64,000 bases of DNA. It comes from Alphaproteobacteria bacterium (GTDB lineage Bacteria > Pseudomonadota > Alphaproteobacteria > Micropepsales > Micropepsaceae). The translations under genes and the position numbers were made by a program. Positions 1-8,025 of this stretch are shown one piece after another (position 1 is the stretch's first letter; each line of letters starts with the position of its first letter). The notes under the pieces are model-generated. The model was not told where the DNA came from. It saw only the letters and a program-made list of their open reading frames with translations, and searched no databases. Location of the stretch: the NCBI GenBank assembly GCA_947475445.1, contig CANJLC010000002.1, positions 62,001-126,000 of the forward strand, read 5' to 3'.

Positions 1-1356
1 TCCCGCTTTACCGGAAAATCCGGCCAGTTGCTTGAGGTTCTGGCGCCTGCCGGCCTGTCCGTATCGCGCATCGTGCTGGTGGGCTTGGGCAAGCCCGGCG
101 CCCTGGACGAAAAGGGACTTGAGACCATCGGGGCACAGATTGTGGCCCGGCTGCACACGCTGGGTGAAACCACCGCCACCCTGGAGGTGGATGCGCCCAA
201 GGGCTCAAAAGTCAAAGCAGGCGAAATTGCGGCACACCTGGCCTTCGGCGCGAAGTTGCGCAGCTACACATTCGAAAAATACCGCACCAGGAATCTGGAT
301 GAATACAAGAAGCGCCTGGGCGAGCTGCTTGTCATAGCGCCCGATGCGGCGGCGGCGCGGCGCGCCTATGCCGGGCTTGATGCCGTGGCGAACGGCATTT
401 TCCTGGCGCGCGACCTGGTCAACGAGCCGCCCAATGTCCTGTTCCCGGCGGAGTTCGCCAAACGCGTGAAGGCGCTGTCCAAATTCGGTCTCAAGGTCGA
501 AGTGCTGGGCGAAGCGGAAATGAAACGCCAGGGCTTTGGCGCGCTGCTCGGCGTGGGCCAGGGTTCGGTGCGCGAAAGCCAGCTTGTCGTGATGCAGTGG
601 AATGGCGGGAAGAAAAAGGCCGCCCCCGTCGCGCTGGTGGGCAAGGGCGTGTGCTTTGATTCCGGCGGCCTGTCGCTCAAGCCTGGCGCGGCGATGATGG
701 GCATGAAAGGCGACATGGGCGGCGCCGCCGCCGTGACCGGCACCATGCTGGCGCTGGCGACGCGCAAGGCCAAGGTCAACGCGGTTGGCGTGATCGGGCT
801 TGTCGAGAACATGCCCGATGGCGGCGCCATTCGCCCCGACGACGTTCTGACATCCCTTTCGGGACAGACCATCGAAGTCCTGAACACCGACGCCGAAGGC
901 CGGCTGGTGCTGGCGGACTGCCTCACCTACACCCAGCGCCGCTTCAAGCCCAAATGCGTCGTCGATCTTGCCACCCTGACCGGCGCCATCGTGCAGGCGC
1001 TGGGCTATGAACATGCCGGCGTCTTTTCCAATGACGAGAAGCTCGTCCAGCGCCTGCGCGATGCCGGTGTCCATACCGGCGAACGGGTGTGGCAGCTGCC
1101 GCTTGATCCTTGCTATGACAAGATGATCCGCTCCAAGATCGCCGACGTGAAGAATATCGGCGGCGCCAATTCCGGCTCCATCACGGCGGCGCAGTTCCTC
1201 CTGCGCTTCATCGAGGACGGCACGGTGTGGGCGCATCTCGATATCGCCGGCGTGGCCTGGCAGGACCATGAGCACAGGGTGCAGATTCCCAGCTGGGGCA
1301 CCGGCTGGGGCGTGCGGCTGTTGAACCGTCTCGTCAAGGAAAACTACGAGAACTGA
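1..1356 (+). CDS. pepA: Leucyl aminopeptidase (M17), 5' end cut by window
   Basis: This is a cytosolic two-metal aminopeptidase that removes N-terminal residues from peptides; the family forms hexamers. The frame is open to base 1, and the residues before the TTG at 28 (RFTGKSGQ) belong to the normal N-terminal domain. That TTG is therefore not the start, and the real start lies upstream. The metal-binding block GKGVCFDSGGLSLKPG is near visible residue 214 and the M17 signature NTDAEGRLVLAD near 295. About 451 residues are visible against roughly 490-500 in the family, so a few dozen are missing. holC follows on the same strand, a common alphaproteobacterial order. Confidence 0.95.
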   Translation, partial: SRFTGKSGQLLEVLAPAGLSVSRIVLVGLGKPGALDEKGLETIGAQIVARLHTLGETTATLEVDAPKGSKVKAGEIAAHLAFGAKLRSYTFEKYRTRNLDEYKKRLGELLVIAPDAAAARRAYAGLDAVANGIFLARDLVNEPPNVLFPAEFAKRVKALSKFGLKVEVLGEAEMKRQGFGALLGVGQGSVRESQLVVMQWNGGKKKAAPVALVGKGVCFDSGGLSLKPGAAMMGMKGDMGGAAAVTGTMLALATRKAKVNAVGVIGLVENMPDGGAIRPDDVLTSLSGQTIEVLNTDAEGRLVLADCLTYTQRRFKPKCVVDLATLTGAIVQALGYEHAGVFSNDEKLVQRLRDAGVHTGERVWQLPLDPCYDKMIRSKIADVKNIGGANSGSITAAQFLLRFIEDGTVWAHLDIAGVAWQDHEHRVQIPSWGTGWGVRLLNRLVKENYEN

Positions 1357-1368
1357 CCCCATTCCTCC

Positions 1369-1391
1369 ATGGCCGGCCCTGAGCCGGCCAT
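1369..1391. repeat. Inverted repeat after pepA, possible terminator
   Basis: Perfect 9-base arms ATGGCCGGC and GCCGGCCAT are separated by CCTGA, directly after the pepA stop. No T-run follows, so an intrinsic terminator is not proven. It could be a processing hairpin or part of a repeat element together with the palindrome 20 bases downstream. Confidence 0.5.
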
Positions 1392-1410
1392 CCAGGGACG
1401 CGAGAAGAAG

Positions 1411-1441
1411 TTGGATGGGCGGGTCAAGCCCGCCCATGGTG
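1411..1441 (+). repeat. REP-like palindromic unit, copy 1
   Basis: The unit has arms ATGGGCGGG and CCCGCCCAT around TCAAG. A second copy lies inverted at 3804-3834, with 29 of 31 bases identical when aligned by eye. Both copies sit in intergenic gaps on either side of the holC-TPR-lpxD group. This looks like a dispersed palindromic intergenic repeat rather than a gene-specific terminator. Confidence 0.65.
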
Positions 1442-1452
1442 GAATTGGATAA

Positions 1453-1917
1453 ATGACAGAAGCACTCTTCTACCACCTCGAACGTCGGTCACTTGAAGAC
1501 GTTCTCCCCGGCATGGTGGAGAAATCGCTGGAGCGCGGCTGGCGGGCCGTGATCCGCACCGACAGCGCCGAACGCTCCGACGCGCTCGATACCTTGCTGT
1601 GGACCTATAATGACGAAAGCTTCCTGGCCCATGCGCAGTCGGGCGACGGCGATCCCGCGCGCCAGCCGGTGCTGATCACGGTGGAAGACGAAAATCCCAA
1701 TGCGGCGAAAATCCTGTTCTGTGTCGGAGGAAGCCAGCCTTCCGACTGGGGCGACGCAAAATTGTCGGAATTGGCCCGCATCGTTCTGCTGTTCGACGGC
1801 CGCGACAGCGCCATGCTGGGGGCGGCGCGCACCGCCTGGAAAGCCGCCACCGCCGGGGGGCACGACGTGACCTACTGGAAGGAAAGTCCTTCCGGCAAAT
1901 TCGAAAAGCAGGCCTGA
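1453..1917 (+). CDS. holC: DNA polymerase III chi subunit (HolC)
   Basis: HolC is the small clamp-loader accessory subunit that links the polymerase III holoenzyme to SSB on the lagging strand. The 154-residue length and the opening MTEALFYHLE with a following RGWRAVIR segment match the family, as does the central DALDTLLWTYNDESFLAHA block, which corresponds to the usual 'LW.....FLPH' stretch. It follows pepA by 96 bases and ends with a TGATG overlap onto the next gene, so the two are probably translated together. Assignment rests on overall pattern and on the pepA-holC neighbourhood, since the family has no catalytic residues to check. Confidence 0.9.
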   Translation: MTEALFYHLERRSLEDVLPGMVEKSLERGWRAVIRTDSAERSDALDTLLWTYNDESFLAHAQSGDGDPARQPVLITVEDENPNAAKILFCVGGSQPSDWGDAKLSELARIVLLFDGRDSAMLGAARTAWKAATAGGHDVTYWKESPSGKFEKQA

Positions 1918-2693
1918 TGTTCAGTCCCGTCATGATCGGCATGTTCCTGGTCAGCCTGGCAATTGCCTGGCATTCGATCCGCAATGGCCGTTCGCCCATG
2001 TGGCTGATGGCGCTGGCCGTGGCATCCTTTGCGGGCGCTTATTCCTTTTTCGCCACCGTGGGGGTCTGGTTCGCCTATCTGGTCTTTGCCGTCATTCCTG
2101 ATTTCTGGAACAGCCATTCCATGCGCCGCTTCACCGGCGGAATCGTCAAGGCCGCCGATCCTGGCCGCGCCTACCGCGAAAAAGCCCGCCAGGTGCAGCA
2201 GGTGGGTTCGGTGGAGGCCAAGCGCGCTTTGGCGGAAGAATCCCTGAAGCGCGGCCTGCATGCCGAAGCCGTGGCGCTGTATGAAAGCGCCATGCAGGGA
2301 CCGCTGGGCGGCAGCGATCCGGTGCTGCTCAAGGGCCTGGCCCGCGCGAAACTCATGTCGGGCGATGGCGCGGCGGCGGAAGCCCTGTTCCTGCAATTGA
2401 AAGAGATAGACCGCACCGCTTTCGATGCCGATGCCGAGCTGGATTACGCCCGCGCCCTGGAATTGCAGGGCAAAAACGATGCCGCGCTCCAGCAGTATGA
2501 AAATGTGGCGGCGCGCTATCCCGGCGAGGAAGCCCGCTGCCGTTACGGCCTGCTGCTGGAAAAAACCGGCCAGCGCGAACGGGCGCAGGCCGTGTTCGGG
2601 GAGATCATCGAATCCGTGAACGGCGCGCCCAGTCACTATCGCTCACGCCAGGGCGAGTGGCTGAAGATCGCCAAGCAGCACTTGAAGAACTAA
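1917..2693 (+). CDS. Membrane-anchored tetratricopeptide-repeat protein
   Basis: The 258-residue protein has three closely packed hydrophobic segments (about residues 4-18, 29-46 and 47-62). These are followed by a soluble region of helical repeats (about 75-250) with TPR-like spacing, for example AEAVALYESAMQGPLGG, GDGAAAEALFLQLKEID, GKNDAALQQYENVAARYP and GQRERAQAVFGEIIE. TPR domains act as protein-binding scaffolds, and the partner is not evident. The start ATG overlaps the holC stop by one base. The 3' end overlaps the convergent lpxD by four bases. I recognise the architecture but not a named family. Confidence 0.8.
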   Translation: MFSPVMIGMFLVSLAIAWHSIRNGRSPMWLMALAVASFAGAYSFFATVGVWFAYLVFAVIPDFWNSHSMRRFTGGIVKAADPGRAYREKARQVQQVGSVEAKRALAEESLKRGLHAEAVALYESAMQGPLGGSDPVLLKGLARAKLMSGDGAAAEALFLQLKEIDRTAFDADAELDYARALELQGKNDAALQQYENVAARYPGEEARCRYGLLLEKTGQRERAQAVFGEIIESVNGAPSHYRSRQGEWLKIAKQHLKN

Positions 2694-3709
2694 TCTTCTT
2701 TTTTCTGTATCAGCTTCGCCAGCGCCGCGGACTGGCGGTGCCATTGGCGCACCGGCACGGCGGGGTAACCCGCCACGATCTCGCCCGGCGCCACATCCCA
2801 CGCCACGCCGCTCTTGCCCGCGATTTTCGCGCCGCTGCCGATGGTGAGGTGATCCGAAATCGAAACCCCGCCGCCCACCATCACGCCATCGCCGATGGTG
2901 ACGGAACCCGCCACGCCCGACTGGCCCGCGAACACGCAGGCCTTGCCGATCTTCACATTGTGGCCGATCTGCACAAGGTTATCGAGCGCGGTCATGTCGC
3001 CGATCACCGTGTCGCCCAGCGCGCCGCGGTCGATGGCGCAATTGGCGCCGATCACCACCTGGTTGCCGATCACCACGCGCCCCACATGGGTCAGCCGCAC
3101 CAGGCTTTTTGGTCCGGGGACAAAGCCGAAGCCTTCGCCGCCAATGGTGGAATTGGGCGCGATATCCACGCCTTCGCCGATCACGGCATGGCTGATGCTG
3201 ACATTGGAGGCGATCACGGCATCGGCGCCGATCACCACGCCGGTTTCGATCACCGTGTTGCCGCCGATGCGGCTGCGCGGACCAATCACGACATTCTCGC
3301 CGATCACCACGCCTGCCGCGATATGGCAGTCCGCGCCGATGCTGGCGCTGGCGGCGACACTGGCGCTGTGATGGACAAAGCCATGTGGCGCAGGCGCGGG
3401 ATGGAAAATCTTGCCCGCCAGCGCGAAGGCCAGCTTGGGATCGTCGGCATAGAGCAGCGCGGCCTTGTGGGGCTGCTCGCCCAGCTTCTTGGTGGTGATG
3501 ATGGCGCCGGCCTTGGCAACGGCGAAATCGGGGGCCAGCTTGATGGAACTGAACAAGGCGAGGTCGTTTTCGCCCGCGCCGCCCAGATCGGCAATGTCCT
3601 TTACCGTGCGGGCCCCCTGCGCCGGGTCGGCCAGCACGGCGCCGATCTTGGAGGCCAGATCGTTCAAGGTGAACGGCCCGGCGGGTTTGAAGAATCTTGG
3701 ATCAGACAT
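2690..3709 (-). CDS. lpxD: UDP-3-O-acylglucosamine N-acyltransferase (LpxD)
   Basis: LpxD transfers the second hydroxyacyl chain from acyl-ACP to UDP-3-O-acylglucosamine in lipid A synthesis in the cytoplasm. The 339-residue protein has an N-terminal uridine-binding domain (about 1-105). A long left-handed beta helix of hexapeptide repeats follows (about 110-310, for example IGADCH, IGENVV, IGGNTV), with the catalytic His in LVQIGHNVKIG and a short C-terminal helix. Length and layout are normal. It stands apart from the usual bamA-fabZ-lpxA neighbours and is convergent with the TPR gene, so it is probably transcribed alone. Confidence 0.95.
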   Translation of the reverse strand: MSDPRFFKPAGPFTLNDLASKIGAVLADPAQGARTVKDIADLGGAGENDLALFSSIKLAPDFAVAKAGAIITTKKLGEQPHKAALLYADDPKLAFALAGKIFHPAPAPHGFVHHSASVAASASIGADCHIAAGVVIGENVVIGPRSRIGGNTVIETGVVIGADAVIASNVSISHAVIGEGVDIAPNSTIGGEGFGFVPGPKSLVRLTHVGRVVIGNQVVIGANCAIDRGALGDTVIGDMTALDNLVQIGHNVKIGKACVFAGQSGVAGSVTIGDGVMVGGGVSISDHLTIGSGAKIAGKSGVAWDVAPGEIVAGYPAVPVRQWHRQSAALAKLIQKKED

Positions 3710-3803
3710 GGGTGCCCCGGAACGAGGCGCATCTTACATGAAAGAAAAGCGGCCAAAAGGCCCTGCGTTCACGATAGCTTGCAATGAATTTCAACTCCCG
3801 ATT

Positions 3804-3834
3804 CACCATGGGCGGGCTTGATCCGCCCATCCAG
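3804..3834 (-). repeat. REP-like palindromic unit, copy 2 (inverted)
   Basis: This is the reverse complement of the unit at 1411-1441, with two differences over 31 bases. It lies in the 208-base gap between the lpxD start and the ABC-F stop. The rest of that gap carries a further GGCCGGCCATTGAGA stretch like the one after pepA, and nothing coding that I can support. Confidence 0.65.
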
Positions 3835-3917
3835 CTTTTTATCATCCAGGGCTGGATGGCGTCCCCACGCTGCCGCTAGGCGCCGGAGGCCGGCCATTGA
3901 GACGGGGGCTGAGCTTC

Positions 3918-5798
3918 TTAATCCGAAGCCATGGCGTTTTCATATTCTTCCTGCGCCGCCAGCCAGGTGCTTTCGATGGCGGCCAGCTTGCGGGCCGCTT
4001 CGGCGCGCTTTTTCGACACGGCGCTGCCCTTGGCCGGGTCCTTGGTGAAGAGCAGGGGATCGGACAGGCTCTTGTCCAGCTTGGCCAGTTCCGCCTGCAG
4101 CGTGGCGACCTGGTGTTCCGCCGACTCGATGCGTTCCTTGAGTGGACGCAGCGACTGGCGCTTTTCCGCCGCGCTGCGCCGCGCCACTTCCTTGGTGACT
4201 TTTGTTTCCGGTTCAACCCGGCGGGTGGGCGCATTGTCGCCCGACAGCAGGAAGCGGCGATAATCGTCCAAATCGCCTTCAAACGGCGACACCTTGCCGT
4301 CCGTCACTAGCAGCAGGGTTTCGGCGGTGGCCTCGATCAGGCGGCGGTCATGGCTGACCAGGATCACCGCGCCGTCAAAATCATTCAGCGCGTTGAGCAA
4401 CTCGCCGCGCGCATCAATGTCCAGATGGTTGGTGGGTTCGTCCAAAATCAGCAGATTGGGCTTGTCCAGCGTTGCCAGCGCCAGCATCAGCCGCGCCCGC
4501 TCGCCGCCCGACAGCAGCCCCACCTTGGTCATCTGCTTGTCGGCGGAAAAACCAAAGCCGCCCAACTGCCCGCGCACCATTTCCTGGGTCAGCTTGGGGC
4601 GCAGCGCCTGCAGCGTTTCAATCGGATTGATCTTGAGATTGAGTTCTTCCTGCTGGTGCTGGGCGAAATATCCCACCACCAGCTTGCGCGCCGGGGTGAA
4701 TTCGCCGCCCATCGCCTGCAGCTTGCCCGCCAGCAATTTGGCGAAAGTGGATTTGCCGTTGCCGTTCTTGCCCAGAAGCGCAATGCGGTCTTCGGGGTCG
4801 AAGCGGAAGGACAGGTTGGTGAGGATCGGCTTGCCCGGCTCATAGCCCACGCTGGCCCGGTCCATGGTGATCAGCGGCGGGCTGGCGGGGGTTGCGGGCG
4901 GAATGCGGATGGGGGCGACATGCTCATCCACCGGCAATTCGACCACGCTCAATTTCGCCAGCATCTTCATGCGGCTTTGCGCCTGGCGGGCCTTGGAGGC
5001 CTTGGCCTTGAAGCGGTCCACGAAAGACTGCATGTGCGCCCGCGCCAGTTCCTGCTTCTTGGCGAAGGCGGTGTCCAGGGCGCGCTGCGCCGTGCGGGTG
5101 GCGACGAAAGTGTCGTAGCCGCCGGTGTAAAGCTTCAGCTTGCCGCGTTCCATGTGCAGGATGAATTCGGCGGCCGTGTTAAGCAGGTCGCGGTCATGCG
5201 AAACGATCACCACCGTGCCGCGATAGCGCTGCAGAAAGTTTTCCAGCCACAGCACGCCTTCCAGGTCGAGATAGTTGGTGGGCTCGTCCAGCAGCAGCAG
5301 GTCGGGGGCCGAGAACAATATCGCCGCCAGCGCCACGCGCATGCGCCAGCCGCCGGAAAACTCCTTGCAGGGGCGCACCTGGTCTTCGGCGGAAAAACCC
5401 AGCCCCGCCAGGATCTCGGCGGCGCGAGCCGGGGCGGTATAGGCGTCAATCGCATCCAGCCGGGAATAGATGTCGCCCAGCCGGTGGCCGTCGGTTTCAT
5501 GTTCCGCTTCCGCCAGCAATGCGGTGCGTTCCTTGTCGGCTTCCAGCACGGTATCCACCAGGCTGACATCGGTGCCTGGTGCTTCCTGCGCCACGGCGCC
5601 CACGCGCCAGGCGCTGGGCCAGCTCACCTGGCCATCGTCAGGATGCAGGATGCCCAATATCACCTTGAACAGGGTGGTCTTGCCCGCGCCATTGCGGCCC
5701 ACCAGACCGATGCGCCGCCCGGCCGGCAGGTTGGCGGTCGCGCCGGTGAGGATTTCCCGGCCCGCTATCCGCACCACAATATTGTCAATCGACAGCAT
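3918..5798 (-). CDS. ABC-F family ATPase (YheS/Uup-like)
   Basis: ABC-F proteins are soluble tandem ATPases that act on ribosomes rather than on transport. The 626-residue protein has two nucleotide-binding domains. The first carries Walker A GRNGAGKTT near residue 37 and signature FSGGWRM. The second carries GKNGNGKST and signature LSGGERARL. A charged linker lies between them, and a C-terminal coiled-coil (about 545-625) resembles Uup/YheS. The ORF track extends to 6527, but the added part is antisense to the next gene. The ATG at 5798 (MLSIDN) is the family start. It is divergent from the secreted-protein gene, with only 51 bases between them. Confidence 0.92.
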   Translation of the reverse strand: MLSIDNIVVRIAGREILTGATANLPAGRRIGLVGRNGAGKTTLFKVILGILHPDDGQVSWPSAWRVGAVAQEAPGTDVSLVDTVLEADKERTALLAEAEHETDGHRLGDIYSRLDAIDAYTAPARAAEILAGLGFSAEDQVRPCKEFSGGWRMRVALAAILFSAPDLLLLDEPTNYLDLEGVLWLENFLQRYRGTVVIVSHDRDLLNTAAEFILHMERGKLKLYTGGYDTFVATRTAQRALDTAFAKKQELARAHMQSFVDRFKAKASKARQAQSRMKMLAKLSVVELPVDEHVAPIRIPPATPASPPLITMDRASVGYEPGKPILTNLSFRFDPEDRIALLGKNGNGKSTFAKLLAGKLQAMGGEFTPARKLVVGYFAQHQQEELNLKINPIETLQALRPKLTQEMVRGQLGGFGFSADKQMTKVGLLSGGERARLMLALATLDKPNLLILDEPTNHLDIDARGELLNALNDFDGAVILVSHDRRLIEATAETLLLVTDGKVSPFEGDLDDYRRFLLSGDNAPTRRVEPETKVTKEVARRSAAEKRQSLRPLKERIESAEHQVATLQAELAKLDKSLSDPLLFTKDPAKGSAVSKKRAEAARKLAAIESTWLAAQEEYENAMASD

Positions 5799-5849
5799 GG
5801 CCGGGCGTATAGCATGGCCTTCGCTCCGGCAAAGCGTGTTATTTGGGGG

Positions 5850-6596
5850 ATGATGAAGCGGCTTTTCCTCATGGCAGTTGCAGCTTTGGCGCTGGCCCTT
5901 CCCGCCCGGGCCGAGACGCCGTCGCGCGACTGCCTGGCCGCCATCAAGGCGGCGGTCCAGCGCCACAGGGCCGACAGGGTTCCGGATGATTGCTGGCGCA
6001 TGGGCCCGCTCAAGCTGGGCATGAGCGAAATGCAGGCGCGCACCCTGCTGGGCCAGCCGGACGCGTCGCGCGTCTTCACTGCCAATTACCGCCGCCGCAA
6101 ATATGCGCTGGACCAGCTGCTTTATGTCTATCCGCGCAACCTGAAGAACTGGCTGCGGCTGGGCCCGGCGCGGCAGCAGGATTTCCATCCCGTCACCCTG
6201 CGGCTGGCCTTCTACAAGGAGGCGCTGGTGGCGCTGACGGTGCGCAATGATGTGCGCATTGCAGCGCCGGCCTGTGTTCCCAAGACGGCAGGGCGCTATT
6301 TCGAGCGCAAGGGCGTGGATTTCCCCTACGGCTTTCACGGGCTGACGCTGGGCGCGGCGATGGACAGCGTGCAACCCCGCTTCGGCCGTTTCGCGGGGCA
6401 GACCAACACCTATTTCTACTGGCCGGTTCCCCTGGCGGTGGGTGGTGCGGCCAAGGTGGTCAGCATCGATATCGCCACCGGCATGGCGTTCGTGAACCGG
6501 GGCGCGCCGCCCGATTTCCAGCTCCATCTCGACCCCAAAAGCTGCTTTATCACCGGTTATGCGGTGCAGGCGGCGCCCGGCTTGCCCGGGCGCTAG
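5850..6596 (+). CDS. Secreted protein with four cysteines, unknown function
   Basis: This 248-residue protein begins with a clear signal peptide (MMKRLFLMAVAALALALPARA, cleavage near residue 22). The mature part contains four Cys (in RDCLAA, DDCWRM, PACVPK and KSCFIT), enough for two periplasmic disulfides. It also has a segment KLGMSEMQARTLLGQPDASRVF, which resembles the helix-turn seen in small BamE/SmpA-like outer-membrane proteins; that resemblance is only suggestive. ATG at 5850 follows a GGGGG purine tract, with a second ATG three bases on. I do not recognise a family. Confidence 0.75.
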   Translation: MMKRLFLMAVAALALALPARAETPSRDCLAAIKAAVQRHRADRVPDDCWRMGPLKLGMSEMQARTLLGQPDASRVFTANYRRRKYALDQLLYVYPRNLKNWLRLGPARQQDFHPVTLRLAFYKEALVALTVRNDVRIAAPACVPKTAGRYFERKGVDFPYGFHGLTLGAAMDSVQPRFGRFAGQTNTYFYWPVPLAVGGAAKVVSIDIATGMAFVNRGAPPDFQLHLDPKSCFITGYAVQAAPGLPGR

Positions 6597-6610
6597 CGCG
6601 TGGGTATAAG
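6582..6610 (+). promoter_or_regulatory. Putative ndk promoter
   Basis: TTGCCC, a 17-base spacer and TATAAG lie 32 bases before the ndk ATG, followed by a GC-rich GCCCGCG discriminator. The -35 element overlaps the end of the preceding gene. Confidence 0.5.
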
Positions 6611-6641
6611 GCCCGCGAATTCACACATTTTCGGAGACATC

Positions 6642-7064
6642 ATGGCGGCCACACGCACCTTTTCGATCATCAAGCCGGACGCGACGCGCCGCAACCTCAC
6701 GGGCAAGATCAATGCCGTGATCGAGGACGCGGGCCTGCGCATCGTGGCGCAGAAGCGCATCCGCCTGTCCGACGCCCAGGCAAAGAAATTCTACGAAGTG
6801 CACAAGGATCGCCCCTTCTATGGCGAACTGGTCAGCCAGATGACCGCCGAGCCGGTGGTGGTGCAGGTGCTGGAAGGCGAAAACGCCGTTCCCGCCTATC
6901 GCGCCGTGATGGGCGCCACCAATCCCAAGGAAGCGGCAGACGGCACCATCCGCAAACTGTTCGCCCTTTCGATCGGCGAAAATTCCGTCCATGGCTCCGA
7001 CAGCCCGGAAAATGCCCAGATCGAGATTGCCCAGTTCTTCACCGATGCTGAGATTGTTGGGTGA
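6642..7064 (+). CDS. ndk: Nucleoside diphosphate kinase
   Basis: Ndk moves the gamma phosphate from ATP to other nucleoside diphosphates through a phospho-histidine, balancing NTP and dNTP pools in the cytosol. The 140-residue chain matches the family length exactly, opens [18 protein letters not shown] and carries the active-site His in [12 protein letters not shown] near residue 116. The ORF track starts 14 codons earlier, but that stretch contains the promoter, so ATG 6642 is chosen. A cluster of hairpins follows the stop. Confidence 0.97.
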   Translation: MAATRTFSIIKPDATRRNLTGKINAVIEDAGLRIVAQKRIRLSDAQAKKFYEVHKDRPFYGELVSQMTAEPVVVQVLEGENAVPAYRAVMGATNPKEAADGTIRKLFALSIGENSVHGSDSPENAQIEIAQFFTDAEIVG

Positions 7065-7074
7065 GCCGGAATAG

Positions 7075-7097
7075 CGGAACCTCCAGTGGAGGTTCCG
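7075..7097. repeat. Perfect hairpin 1 after ndk
   Basis: CGGAACCTCC and GGAGGTTCCG pair perfectly over 10 bases around the triloop AGT, eleven bases past the ndk stop. No T-run follows. A similar core GGGAACCT-C-AGGTTCCC recurs at 62205-62221. Confidence 0.7.
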
Positions 7098-7113
7098 CCC
7101 GGCGAACGCCGCA

Positions 7114-7138
7114 GTGATTTGCGCATCGCGCAAATCAC
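7114..7138. repeat. Perfect hairpin 2 after ndk
   Basis: GTGATTTGCGC and GCGCAAATCAC pair perfectly over 11 bases around the triloop ATC. A short CGGCG-AA-CGCCG inverted repeat lies between this and hairpin 1. Confidence 0.7.
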
Positions 7139-7173
7139 GAGGCCGGGACGGATACACCGCGATAATCTGCTAT

Positions 7174-7208
7174 AAGGCTCCTGTCCCAGACAGGAGCCTT
7201 TTTCTTTT
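7174..7208 (+). terminator. Intrinsic terminator overlapping the SDR ribosome binding site
   Basis: AAGGCTCCTGTC and GACAGGAGCCTT form a 12-base stem with a CCA loop, followed by TTTTTCTTTT. The 3' arm contains AGGAG, which is the only good Shine-Dalgarno sequence for the SDR start at 7207. The structure can therefore both end ndk transcription and hide that site. Confidence 0.8.
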
Positions 7209-8025
7209 GCAAAACAAAACCGTCGTCATTACCGGCGCAACCTCGGGGATCGGGGAAGTTGCGGCGCTGCGCCTGGCGCAGCAGGGCGCGCGCATTGTGT
7301 TTGTCGGGCGCGACAAGAAACGCGCCGGGAACACGCTGGAGCATCTGCCTGCCACGGCGGCGCACAGCTTTATCCTGGCGGACCTGTCGCTGCTGGCGGA
7401 ACAAAAACGCGTCGCCACCGAGCTTTCCGCGGAGCCCGCCATTGACGTTCTCATCAACAACGCCGGAGCGCTGTTCAACAATCGGGTGGAAACAGCGGAC
7501 GGGCTGGAGAGGACTTTCGCCCTCAACCACATGGGCTATTTCACGATCACCAACCTGCTGCTGCCAAAACTGAAACCGGGCGCGCGCATCGTCAGCGTGG
7601 CGTCGCGGGCGCACCAGGGCGCGGCGCTCAACTTCGACGACCTGCAGATGCGCAGCAGCTTTGGCGGCTGGCGCGCCTATGCCAATTCCAAGCTTTGCAA
7701 CATCCTGTTCAATCGCGCCCTGGCCAAACGCCTTGAGGGCACGGGCATCACCGCCAATTGCCTGCATCCCGGCTTTGTCGCCACCCGCTTTGGCGATGAG
7801 TCGGGCGGGGTGGTGCAAAGGCTGGTGGCCGTGGCCAAGCCGATGGGCGCGATCACGCCGGAGGAGGGCGCGCGCACCATCATCCACCTGGCGTCATCGC
7901 CGGCGGTGGAAGGGATCAGCGGCGAATATTTCTTTGAAAGCAAGATCGCCACGCCGTCACAGGCGGCGCGCAGCGACGAGAGCGCGGAACGGCTTTGGGA
8001 AATTTCCGGGAAGATTGCAGGCTAG
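7207..8025 (+). CDS. Short-chain dehydrogenase/reductase (retinol dehydrogenase-like)
   Basis: This is a 272-residue NAD(P)-dependent SDR with the cofactor motif TGATSGIG near residue 9, NNAG near 87, a catalytic Ser in SVASRAHQ and YANSK in the active site. The sequence layout (LNHMGYF, YANSKLCNILF) resembles the WWOX/retinol dehydrogenase branch; the substrate is unknown. I chose TTG 7207 because AGGAG sits about ten bases upstream and the Rossmann fold starts at once. The longer ORF from 7114 would translate the hairpins. It is convergent with purN, sharing four bases. Confidence 0.85.
   Translation: MQNKTVVITGATSGIGEVAALRLAQQGARIVFVGRDKKRAGNTLEHLPATAAHSFILADLSLLAEQKRVATELSAEPAIDVLINNAGALFNNRVETADGLERTFALNHMGYFTITNLLLPKLKPGARIVSVASRAHQGAALNFDDLQMRSSFGGWRAYANSKLCNILFNRALAKRLEGTGITANCLHPGFVATRFGDESGGVVQRLVAVAKPMGAITPEEGARTIIHLASSPAVEGISGEYFFESKIATPSQAARSDESAERLWEISGKIAG

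Noticed and set aside
205-1476. 423-residue minus-strand ORF over pepA
   Set aside because: It is a shadow of pepA with the typical His/Gln-rich antisense composition.
4350-5849. N-terminal extension of the secreted-protein ORF
   Set aside because: It is antisense to the ABC-F gene. The signal peptide defines the start at 5850.
5799-6527. N-terminal extension of the ABC-F ORF
   Set aside because: The extension is antisense to the secreted-protein gene. The ABC-F family starts at MLSIDN.
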